From DATIJJ01 sp039936115 (lineage in GTDB: Bacteria > Pseudomonadota > Gammaproteobacteria > DSM-16500), in contig JBDTIZ010000196.1 in assembly GCA_039936115.1 (NCBI GenBank), forward strand, positions 1-22,119: a DNA stretch of 22,119 bases, read 5' to 3'. Under the pieces are notes generated by a model. The model had not been told where the DNA came from, searched no databases, and saw only the letters and a program-made list of their open reading frames with translations. Shown in pieces: positions 7,193 to 14,805 of the stretch; position 1 is the first letter of the stretch, and every line of letters starts with the position of its first letter. The position numbers and the translations under genes were made by a program.

Positions 7193-7996
7193 TCACCGCC
7201 CTTTCACATCCGTACTCTCAAAAATCTTATCCGCCGACGCCGCAACAAACCCAGAATACAATTTTCCATCCGCCAACGGATATCGTTTAGCAAATTCATA
7301 ATAACAAGAAGGAATCTTAAACACCCCTTCACTAAATTTCACATCGACTTCTTCTGCCAACGTACTAGACTGCTCCAAGTAATCAGCAGGCGTACCTTTC
7401 ACCAAGCCACCCGATGAATTTAATTTGAAATGATGATCTAACAAAAAAGAATTCAGCTCACTAATTTCTTTAAATTTTTTAAATCCATTAATATTCACAG
7501 TAAAATGATTTGCGCAAAACCCAAAAACATACATCCAAGCAGCATATTCAGATTCCGCTAACAATTCTTTATAGATCGAATAACTTAGTGGTTGCCAATA
7601 GGTTCCCGATGTTAAAAATGCTTCTGACACTAATGCTTCAGCTGGAATCTTAGCCATACAAGTCTTAATAGTGTTTTGTAAATTTGGACTAAATTTTTCA
7701 AGCAATAATTCACTAATAAATACCTTAGGCGCATCCAAATCTTTATGCTCATAATGCCTTGCAAATAATTTTTTCACCGGAAATTCATAAGAATCTTTTT
7801 CTACATAACCCAGCGCAATAAAAAATTTTGCCAATTGATCAATATTAATCGTCGGCAAATTAAACGTGCGAAAGGCAATGTGATCATTAATTATATTTTC
7901 ACCTTCAGCGGAAAATAATTGCTGAACTTTAAGCGCATGGGGGTTGCGTTTAGTGTAGTCATGCCAAAGTGTTGTAAATAATGATTGATAGCTCAT
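7193..7996 (-). CDS. hglS: DUF1338 protein, 2-oxoadipate dioxygenase/decarboxylase (HglS type)
   Basis: Predicted non-heme Fe(II) enzyme turning 2-oxoadipate into D-2-hydroxyglutarate with O2 and loss of CO2. At 267 residues it is the short form; the characterised Pseudomonas putida HglS and E. coli YdcJ exceed 440 residues. The metal set can be placed: His39 and Arg43 (DHIAFRTF, the HX3R motif), His164 (CANHFTVNIN) and Glu234 (CYYEFAKRYP). These agree with the His-His-Glu triad plus Arg described for HglS. Its ATG overlaps the stop of the ydiJ-like gene by four bases (ATGA), so the two are translationally coupled. The partner uses D-2-hydroxyglutarate, the product of HglS, which supports the call strongly. 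Substrate preference of the short form is unproven. Confidence 0.85.
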   Translation of the reverse strand: MSYQSLFTTLWHDYTKRNPHALKVQQLFSAEGENIINDHIAFRTFNLPTINIDQLAKFFIALGYVEKDSYEFPVKKLFARHYEHKDLDAPKVFISELLLEKFSPNLQNTIKTCMAKIPAEALVSEAFLTSGTYWQPLSYSIYKELLAESEYAAWMYVFGFCANHFTVNINGFKKFKEISELNSFLLDHHFKLNSSGGLVKGTPADYLEQSSTLAEEVDVKFSEGVFKIPSCYYEFAKRYPLADGKLYSGFVAASADKIFESTDVKGR

Positions 7997-10923
7997 GAGT
8001 GTTCCTCTTCAACTTTTTTAATGATATGTAACAATGCTTCAACGGGATGCTGAAGCCTATACCCAGAAAAACGATTGACCTGGCTGCGACACGAATATCC
8101 CGTCGCTAATAAAAATGTTTTAGCATCAGGTGTTTCGGCTACATGTTTTTGCCAATCCATTGCAAATAATTTTTTAGAATTCAACGCATGTTCGACTTCA
8201 TGACCATAAGATCCTGCCATACCACAGCAACCTGCAGCAAGAGGAATTAATTTTATGCCAATCATCTCGAAAATAGATTTCCATTGCTGATCCGTTTCCA
8301 CTTGCGTGGTTTTTTCAGTGCAATGAGATAATAAATAATAAGTCGCATCTGTCACGACAGAAGGTAACTTATTTAAATGCTGGTGTAGAAATTCTTGCGG
8401 TAGTTGGACTGTAAAACCAAGTGGCTGCTGACCTAGCAATTTTTGATATTCATCACGATAAGTTAAAGTCATGCTAGGATCAATACCAATTATGGGTATG
8501 TTCAGCGCAGCTAATTGCTGTAAATATGTAATATTTGTGCGAGCCAGACGCGAAAATGATTTAAGAAAACCTTTAACGTGCAGCGGTTTGCCGTTTTTAA
8601 AAAAAGGCACTATACGAACGCTAAAACCAATCGCCGTAAAAAAATTATAACAAGCCGATAAAATATCCGCCTCGTAAAACGAAGTAAAAACATCTTGCAC
8701 GATAATCAGTGAATTCCCCGCCGTTCCTTCACCCAGCGATTTATTGGATGACTGACTTTTAATAATTTGCGGTGGATCGACGATACGCAACAATTTGCGT
8801 AATATAAATCGAACTAATTTTCTTTGCACTAACCAATTAGAACAACGTGGAAATTTAGCCTGAAGAACAGCAATTGTTTCCGTGCCAGCGATAAAATAAT
8901 CGCGCAAATGCCTTAGATAACGACGATGGTAATGTGCTAAGAATTTAGATTTAAAGTCAGGTACGTCTACACTCAATGGACATTGGTTCGCGCAAGCTTT
9001 GCATGAGAGACAGCCTGCTAATGCTGAAAATACTTCGTGCGAAAAATCCGTTTTTTTACCAAGGCGATTAAAAAGTTTAATCAAGAAATTTCCACTGGTA
9101 TCGCTAGATTTAAAGCTATAATTTTTTTTAGCCAGTTGTCGCAGCCACTCACGAACAACAGTCGCTCGACCTTTTGGCGAATGAATACGATCTTGCGTGA
9201 CTTTAAACGAGGGACACATGACATCCTGGGTCGCAAAATTAAAACAAGCACCATTACCATTACAAGCAATAGCGGATGCAAACTCAGCGTTTGCATCCGG
9301 TAAAATCTGCTTATCAAATTGTCCGCGCATGTGGCTCTCAAGATTGACGACAGTATCGTTAGAATCAAGAGGCGTCGCAATTTTTCCAGGGTTTAATTGA
9401 TTAAACGGATCAAATAAAGTTTTAATTTTTCGAAGCACTAAATAAAGTTCGTCGCCAAAAAATACTGGCCCATATTCACTGCGATATCCTTTGCCGTGCT
9501 CGCCCCACATTACGCCGCCGTAACGTTTTACCAATGCAACGACTTCATCCGATAAAATACGAATTAGCTGTTCATCTTGAGGCAATCGCATATCAAGCGC
9601 TGGCCTAACATGCACACAACCTGCATCGACATGACCATACATGCCATACACTAATTGATGCTTATCTAACAATTGTTTGAATTCAGCAATGTATGCCGGC
9701 AATTTTTCCGGCGGCACCGCCGTATCTTCAATGAAGGCAATGGGTCTGCGTGTGCCATCTTTACATTGACTGATTAAGCCAACTGATTTTTTTCGCAAAT
9801 TCCATAATAATTTTATTTCTAATGCATTTTTAGCTAAGTAGTAACCGATAGCATGATGACTGTTTTTGATGTTAGTGCACAATCGTGCAATTTGTTCATC
9901 AATGCTTTGTTCATTATCACCGACAAATTCAACCAAGTTGATCGCATCAGCTGGTTCAATAAATTCTTTAATTTGAAAATAAAAGCTATCCTGTCGCGCT
10001 AATGAAATTAATTTTTCATTGATAGTTTCGATCACTAACGGCTGTATATCGGATGTAATTTCTTTTGCACTTAAGGCATCTTCAAAATTACGATATTGAA
10101 TCACAAGTAATTTATTGAATTTAGGGATCGGTGTTAATTTTAATTTGCATTCGCTTATAATTCCTAGCGTTCCTTCAGCGCCACATAACAGATAGGTTAA
10201 ATTTAACTTATCTTGATAGGATTTTGCTAAATTGTAGCCGCTAAGTGTGCGTGGTGCCTCGAAAAATTTCTCATGAATCAATGTTTGATTTTGTTTTAAT
10301 AAATCAGTGAGCGCATCCTGCAAATCATCTTGTGTTATTTGATTAGAATGAATCACCGTGCCATTGCTCAACACACAAGTTAGATCAAGCACATGATCAC
10401 TGGTTCGGCCTATGATTTTAGATCCATTTCCACAAGCATCTGTGTTAATCATGCCGCCGATCGTTGCACGATTGCTAGGAGAAATTTCCGGTGCAAAATG
10501 CAGATTAAACTGACGTAAGTACTGATTTAGTTGATCCAAAACAACACCAGGCTGAACACGCACCCATTGTTCGGCGAGATTGATTTCTAAAATGTCACGC
10601 AAATACTTGGAGCAATCAATAATAATGCCGGCTGTAAGTGATTGGCCATTCGTTGCCGTGCCGCCACCGCGTGGCGCAAATTTGACGTGATGAAATTCTG
10701 GTCTTTGGCTGAGTTGCAATGCAATAACAATATCTTCCGTGGTTTTTGGCAGGAGCACAGCTTGCGGGATGACTTGATAAATACTATTATCAGTTGCAAC
10801 CGCAAGCCTTGCAGCATAATCTGTTTTGATTTCACCAGAGAAAGCGCTATTGCGAAGACTCGTTAAATAGCCTAGATATTTTTTTGCAATAAGATGTTCA
10901 GTTGATATTTTTGGAAGCATCAT
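7993..10923 (-). CDS. ydiJ: D-2-hydroxyglutarate dehydrogenase, FAD/Fe-S, YdiJ type
   Basis: Predicted flavin and iron-sulfur oxidoreductase converting D-2-hydroxyglutarate to 2-oxoglutarate and passing electrons to the respiratory chain. The 976 residues are close to E. coli YdiJ (about 1018). Domains in order: FAD-binding PCMH fold (about 48-268, with PRGGGTATNGQS at 84-95), FAD-oxidase C-terminal domain (about 270-512, with GHVDAGCVHVRP at 430-441 and GEHGKG at 474-479), a cysteine cluster (C554, C560, C570), a 4Fe-4S motif CLSCKACANQCP (C638, C641, C644, C648), and a CCG-type domain with GCCGMAG at 898-904. First gene of a two-gene operon with hglS. The start ATGATG at 10923 has only a weak ribosome site. 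A D-lactate dehydrogenase role is the main alternative, made less likely by the partner. Confidence 0.9.
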   Translation of the reverse strand: MMLPKISTEHLIAKKYLGYLTSLRNSAFSGEIKTDYAARLAVATDNSIYQVIPQAVLLPKTTEDIVIALQLSQRPEFHHVKFAPRGGGTATNGQSLTAGIIIDCSKYLRDILEINLAEQWVRVQPGVVLDQLNQYLRQFNLHFAPEISPSNRATIGGMINTDACGNGSKIIGRTSDHVLDLTCVLSNGTVIHSNQITQDDLQDALTDLLKQNQTLIHEKFFEAPRTLSGYNLAKSYQDKLNLTYLLCGAEGTLGIISECKLKLTPIPKFNKLLVIQYRNFEDALSAKEITSDIQPLVIETINEKLISLARQDSFYFQIKEFIEPADAINLVEFVGDNEQSIDEQIARLCTNIKNSHHAIGYYLAKNALEIKLLWNLRKKSVGLISQCKDGTRRPIAFIEDTAVPPEKLPAYIAEFKQLLDKHQLVYGMYGHVDAGCVHVRPALDMRLPQDEQLIRILSDEVVALVKRYGGVMWGEHGKGYRSEYGPVFFGDELYLVLRKIKTLFDPFNQLNPGKIATPLDSNDTVVNLESHMRGQFDKQILPDANAEFASAIACNGNGACFNFATQDVMCPSFKVTQDRIHSPKGRATVVREWLRQLAKKNYSFKSSDTSGNFLIKLFNRLGKKTDFSHEVFSALAGCLSCKACANQCPLSVDVPDFKSKFLAHYHRRYLRHLRDYFIAGTETIAVLQAKFPRCSNWLVQRKLVRFILRKLLRIVDPPQIIKSQSSNKSLGEGTAGNSLIIVQDVFTSFYEADILSACYNFFTAIGFSVRIVPFFKNGKPLHVKGFLKSFSRLARTNITYLQQLAALNIPIIGIDPSMTLTYRDEYQKLLGQQPLGFTVQLPQEFLHQHLNKLPSVVTDATYYLLSHCTEKTTQVETDQQWKSIFEMIGIKLIPLAAGCCGMAGSYGHEVEHALNSKKLFAMDWQKHVAETPDAKTFLLATGYSCRSQVNRFSGYRLQHPVEALLHIIKKVEEEHS

Positions 10924-10986
10924 GTTTCAATCAGCATAAGTAAAAAATTAAAAAGATAGTGACACATCCGATACTACATCACAATG

Positions 10987-11015
10987 TTGCAATTTAAAAC
11001 CTCGTCCGATATATT
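10987..11015 (+). promoter_or_regulatory. Candidate sigma70 promoter of the P450 gene
   Basis: TTGCAA (10987-10992) and TATATT (11010-11015) are separated by 17 nt. The predicted start near 11022 gives a leader of about 57 nt before the ATG at 11079. It lies in the 155-nt divergent gap between ydiJ and the P450 gene. Confidence 0.5.
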
Positions 11016-11078
11016 GTTTTCAATTTGAACGTTACAGGGATTTTATTTATCAGTGTTTGAACGGCATAAGGAGTAGCC

Positions 11079-12947
11079 ATGACAAATTCACGTGAAATAT
11101 TAAAAGAACTTAATCAAAAATTACGAATAAGTAATACAAAAGAAAAAAAACAAACATCTTTCAGCCGCTTAGTCGAACGCTTAGGGAATACTGTCTCAAG
11201 TATTGCTAGAGATATTACAGGTGATTACTGGGATGCAACTGATGTAAGTGGCACAGGTGTTGCCAAACAAATTGGTCTCGCCATTAATCGCGCACGAATA
11301 AATCCACGCCATACAGCTAAGATGCGCTTCTTAACCAAAAAAGTTCACGTAGTTCAAGAAGCATCGGACGTGCATCAGGTTCTAGTGATTAACGAAGACA
11401 AAATTCACGGCGAAGATACCGTTCGTGTATTTGGTAAAATATTTAATGAAGGCAATATATTTGATGTTCCAACAGATTCTTTCGAATGGCGAGAGCAACG
11501 CAGTTATTTTCAACATTATATGACCACTGCAAAATCTTTAAATCACTTAATGACACCTATGCATGAAATTGCTAACGATTATGTACAGGAAATTTCTGAG
11601 TCTAAGGGAGAAATTTCTGACGTAGAAGATTTTGCAACGCGCTTTGCGATGGATATTATCGGCAAAACACAACTGGGTTTAGCCATATTTCCCGCAGCGA
11701 CTAAATCGGCATTAGCGCATGATATCAATGCATCAATTGACAAACTTGCCAACCCCAGAACTTTGTTGTTCCCAGATAGTTTGATTAAATATTATGACAC
11801 TTATATCCATCGCTCAAAGTCTCTTGAAGAAACAGTAGAATCAGCATTAAAAATGATTAAAGAAACAATTAAGGTTAATCAACTCAATATTCTCACTACG
11901 GATAATTGGTTGCGCGATGTGTCAATCAAATATCGTTGGTGCAGAAGGCGCGCTTTAGAATTTGCATTAGGTTTGAAGGCGGGTGATAAAAGTGAAAATG
12001 CAGTTCGATTAGCCAAGAATCAATGGCCCACAAAAAAAGCTAAAACCGATTGGTATGAGGGAATTGAAAAAGACCAATGGTACAAAGACATAGTTGAAAA
12101 AGAATGGCCTTTGGCTTTGCAGACATGTCTTAGCACAATGAAAAAAAACACGCAGTTTACTGATGCGGCTGCTAAAGATATTTATGATCTTCTTCATTCT
12201 ACAGAGATTGGTAAAGATGCCGCATTATTTCTTGTCGTTGGGCATGAAACAACAGCGAGGTTTTTTCAATTTACTATGACGCTATTGGCGGATGAAAAAC
12301 ATAAAAAAGTATTAGAAATTATGGTAGAAGAAATTTATGCCTATGCAAGGAAACATAACAAAAAACCGGAAGAATTTACCAAAAAAGATATTGATAGCTT
12401 GGTTTATATGCAAGCTATATTAATAGAATCTTTGCGTATGTTTCCACTTGTTCCTGTCTTGAAGGCAGAAGCCAGCGCGGACTTTATATTGGGAAAAGTT
12501 GAGAAATGTGAAAGCAAAGCAGAACATAAAATAGCGATGGAGAATCGAGATAAAAAAGGTGACGTCAAAATTAAAAAAGGCGATTTTATATTTGCATTAG
12601 CAAGTGTTTCACAACGTTTGGAATCAAATTATGAAAATCCTGATATGTTTCTTCCCGAACGATTTATTGAAACCAATAGTGATGATGTCGCAGTCTTAAA
12701 AAAGCCCGACTCATCTAAATGGTATCCATTCGGAATCGGTAGACGAGTATGTTTAGGCAAACAGCTTGCAACTCAAGAAGTTGGCGTTGGTTTGATTCAT
12801 ATGTTTACGAAATTTAATTTGTTGATAAATGAACCTAAGCGTTATGACAATGTGATGATATTTACTTTGCGACCTACGTGTAAGGTGAGTGCGAAGGTTT
12901 CTGAGTATGACAGAAATAATGAGTCAGTGATGATGAGAAGACGTTAA
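11079..12947 (+). CDS. Cytochrome P450, long form (622 residues)
   Basis: Heme-thiolate monooxygenase-type protein. Diagnostic motifs are all present: WREQR in the C-helix (137-141), I-helix VVGHETTA (386-393), ExxR at Glu450-Arg453 in IESLRMFP, PERF at 526-529, and the heme loop FGIGRRVCLG (551-560) with Cys558 as ligand. Soluble bacterial P450s usually have 400-450 residues. The excess here is mainly a lysine- and tryptophan-rich segment at about 265-365, before the I-helix, plus a charged insert at about 472-500 between ExxR and the heme loop. No N-terminal membrane anchor is seen. AAGGAG lies about 7 nt before the start. It is a single gene between two catabolic operons of opposite strand; no ferredoxin or reductase gene is nearby, so the substrate and redox partner are unknown. 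Confidence 0.93.
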   Translation: MTNSREILKELNQKLRISNTKEKKQTSFSRLVERLGNTVSSIARDITGDYWDATDVSGTGVAKQIGLAINRARINPRHTAKMRFLTKKVHVVQEASDVHQVLVINEDKIHGEDTVRVFGKIFNEGNIFDVPTDSFEWREQRSYFQHYMTTAKSLNHLMTPMHEIANDYVQEISESKGEISDVEDFATRFAMDIIGKTQLGLAIFPAATKSALAHDINASIDKLANPRTLLFPDSLIKYYDTYIHRSKSLEETVESALKMIKETIKVNQLNILTTDNWLRDVSIKYRWCRRRALEFALGLKAGDKSENAVRLAKNQWPTKKAKTDWYEGIEKDQWYKDIVEKEWPLALQTCLSTMKKNTQFTDAAAKDIYDLLHSTEIGKDAALFLVVGHETTARFFQFTMTLLADEKHKKVLEIMVEEIYAYARKHNKKPEEFTKKDIDSLVYMQAILIESLRMFPLVPVLKAEASADFILGKVEKCESKAEHKIAMENRDKKGDVKIKKGDFIFALASVSQRLESNYENPDMFLPERFIETNSDDVAVLKKPDSSKWYPFGIGRRVCLGKQLATQEVGVGLIHMFTKFNLLINEPKRYDNVMIFTLRPTCKVSAKVSEYDRNNESVMMRRR

Positions 12948-12965
12948 TTGATAACGGCGCTTTTT

Positions 12966-13056
12966 GTAGAGGCGAACCTATGTGTTCGCCCTCTCGATCG
13001 AAGCAGTGACTGTTGCGTATTCAAGCCGCAGGGCGAACACACAGGTTCGCCCCTAC
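12966..13056. mobile_element. MITE-like palindromic element, copy B (inverted relative to copy A)
   Basis: Arms 12966-12992 and 13030-13056 pair over 27 bp with two mismatches around a 37-nt centre. The centre, read on the minus strand, begins GCGGCTTGA and contains CTTCGAT, matching copy A (GCGGCCTTGA, CTTCGAT). The whole element is therefore the same family inserted in the opposite orientation. It starts 19 nt after the P450 stop codon. Confidence 0.8.
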
Positions 13057-13192
13057 TAACTCACTGTCACCCCGCACTTGTTGCGGGGTCCGGGCTTTAA
13101 ATAAAAAAAACACATTATTATATTATTTTTTTAGTGACTTTTTATGTTTTAAATTCCAGACCCCGCAACAAGTGCGGGGTGACAGTGGGTTA
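13057..13192. repeat. Long inverted repeat, GTGACAG/CCCCGCA family
   Basis: A perfect 29-bp inverted repeat pairs 13062-13090 with 13159-13187; pairing continues outward for about 5 more bases with one wobble. The arm contains CACTGTCACCCCGCACTTG. The 68-nt centre is AT-rich and has no gene. A miniature of the same sequence is the hairpin at 2071-2099 before waaG. The element abuts the end of copy B with no gap. Confidence 0.8.
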
Positions 13193-13262
13193 AGGTGCGA
13201 GGTGACAGCGGGTTAAAGTGCAGGTGACAGTGAGTTAAGCCGCGATGTGACAGCGGTTTAAC
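13179..13262. repeat. Degenerate 22-23 bp tandem array
   Basis: Four units share GTGACAG followed by a YGRKTTAA-like tail. GTGACAG begins at 13179, 13202, 13224 and 13247, giving periods of 23, 22 and 23 nt. The first unit is the outer end of the inverted repeat, so the array seems to have grown from that repeat end. Its last unit runs up to the end of the amaB-like gene. Together with the two preceding elements it fills the 323-nt gap after the P450 gene. Confidence 0.7.
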
Positions 13263-13270
13263 ATGTAAGC

Positions 13271-14794
13271 CTACCCAATTTCAAACTTAATTCCCTGCGC
13301 CAACGGCAACGCATCACTCCAATTAATCGTATTCGTCTGGCGTCGCATATACGCTTTCCACGCATCAGATCCCGCCTCACGTCCACCGCCAGTATCTTTT
13401 TCACCACCAAACGCACCACCAATTTCAGCGCCTGATGTACCAATATTCACATTCGCAATTCCACAATCACTACCACGTGCCGATAAAAACATTTCCGCAT
13501 GTTTTAAATGATTGGTAAAAATCGCAGAAGATAACCCATGTTGAGAATGATTTTGCATGGCAATCGCTTCATCTATCGTTTTAAATTTCATAATATATAA
13601 AATCGGCGCAAACGTTTCACGCTGAACAACTTCCCATTCGTTTTTAGCCTCAACTAATGTCGGTTCAACAAAAAACCCGGAACGATCTAAAACTTTTCCA
13701 CCAAATAAAATTTTCCCGCCCGCTTGTTTAATGTCAGCAATCGTTTTTTGATAATGCAAAACAGCCGCTTGATCAATCAAAGGCCCCATCAGATTTTTTT
13801 CATCGAGAGGATCGCCAATGGTTACCTTGGGATATGCTTTTTCTAATGCAGAAACTAATTTTTCATAAATAGATTCGTGCACAAACAAACGCCGTGTCGT
13901 CGTGCATCGTTGACCTGCTGTGCCAACCGCGCCAAATACAATCGCTGGAATGGCTAATTTTAAATCTGCAGATTCATCGACAATAATTGCATTGTTGCCA
14001 CTGAGCTCTAGCAACGTGCGACCTAATCGTGAAGCCACTACTTCATTCACATGCCGACCTATAGTTGTTGAACCTGTAAATGAAATTAACGCGACACGTT
14101 TATCCTCAACAAATTTTTTCGCGAGCTCATTATTGTCTGTCGTGAAAAGTGAAAAAATCCCACGTAAACCATTTCGCTCCATCACAGCATTACAAATATG
14201 TTGAACCGCAACCGCACACAGTGCGGTTTTAGGTGAAGGTTTCCAAACGACAGTATTGCCGCAGACGGCTGCAACAAACGCATTCCATGCCCAAACCGCG
14301 ACTGGAAAATTAAACGCAGAAATCACACCTATCACACCTAGCGGTTGCCATTGCTCGTACATGCGATGCTGTGGCCGTTCAGAATGCATAGTCTGACCGT
14401 ATAACATACGCGCTTGACCGACGGCTAAATCTGCCATGTCTATCATCTCTTGAACTTCACCGTTACCTTCTTGTTTTGATTTGCCCATTTCAAGCGAAAC
14501 TAAGCTGCCTAAGCTATCTTTGTTTTTTCTAAGTTCATCACCAATTTGACGAATAATTTCGCCACGTTTTGGCGCTGGCATATTTCGCCATTCCAGAAAC
14601 GCTTTTTGTGCTTCGGTAATGACATGTTCGTAATCGGCCAATGCACAATTGTAAACAGACCCGATAGCTTTGCCATCCGTTGGATTATACGAAATGATTT
14701 CGCCTTCATTTGTAGTTTTCGACCACCATTTTGAATCAATGCTGGCGCTTGCATTTTTTTGAGTAAGTTTTAACGATTGTAAAATATCTGTCAT
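13271..14794 (-). CDS. amaB: Alpha-aminoadipate semialdehyde dehydrogenase (ALDH7/antiquitin type, AmaB/PcdD)
   Basis: Predicted NAD-dependent aldehyde dehydrogenase oxidising 2-aminoadipate 6-semialdehyde (the open form of piperideine-6-carboxylate) to 2-aminoadipate. The 507 residues fit the family. Catalytic residues are Asn162 (SAFNFPVAVWAWN), Glu263 (LELSGNNA) and Cys297 (GTAGQRCTTTRR). The C-terminal blocks SDCGIANVNIGTSGAEIGG, then FGGEKDTGGGREAGSD and KAYMRRQTNTINW are characteristic of antiquitin, where they contact the aminoadipate part of the substrate. The start at 14794 has AAGGA about 8 nt upstream, and that site overlaps the TAA of the upstream dehydrogenase gene 11 nt away. 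The upstream partner makes or handles the same semialdehyde, which supports the substrate. Confidence 0.92.
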   Translation of the reverse strand: MTDILQSLKLTQKNASASIDSKWWSKTTNEGEIISYNPTDGKAIGSVYNCALADYEHVITEAQKAFLEWRNMPAPKRGEIIRQIGDELRKNKDSLGSLVSLEMGKSKQEGNGEVQEMIDMADLAVGQARMLYGQTMHSERPQHRMYEQWQPLGVIGVISAFNFPVAVWAWNAFVAAVCGNTVVWKPSPKTALCAVAVQHICNAVMERNGLRGIFSLFTTDNNELAKKFVEDKRVALISFTGSTTIGRHVNEVVASRLGRTLLELSGNNAIIVDESADLKLAIPAIVFGAVGTAGQRCTTTRRLFVHESIYEKLVSALEKAYPKVTIGDPLDEKNLMGPLIDQAAVLHYQKTIADIKQAGGKILFGGKVLDRSGFFVEPTLVEAKNEWEVVQRETFAPILYIMKFKTIDEAIAMQNHSQHGLSSAIFTNHLKHAEMFLSARGSDCGIANVNIGTSGAEIGGAFGGEKDTGGGREAGSDAWKAYMRRQTNTINWSDALPLAQGIKFEIG

Positions 14795-14805
14795 GTAAAA
14801 ATTCC

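Noticed and set aside
9037..9400. Several open frames of 67-99 codons inside the ydiJ-like gene
   Set aside because: They are shadows of the long conserved reading frame, which carries the Fe-S cysteine motifs across this stretch.
13013..13216. Small open frame across copy B and the inverted repeat
   Set aside because: Its sequence is repeat-derived and has no family resemblance.
13179..13262. CRISPR array
   Set aside because: Units are only 22-23 nt in total, with no unique spacers, and no cas genes are in the window.
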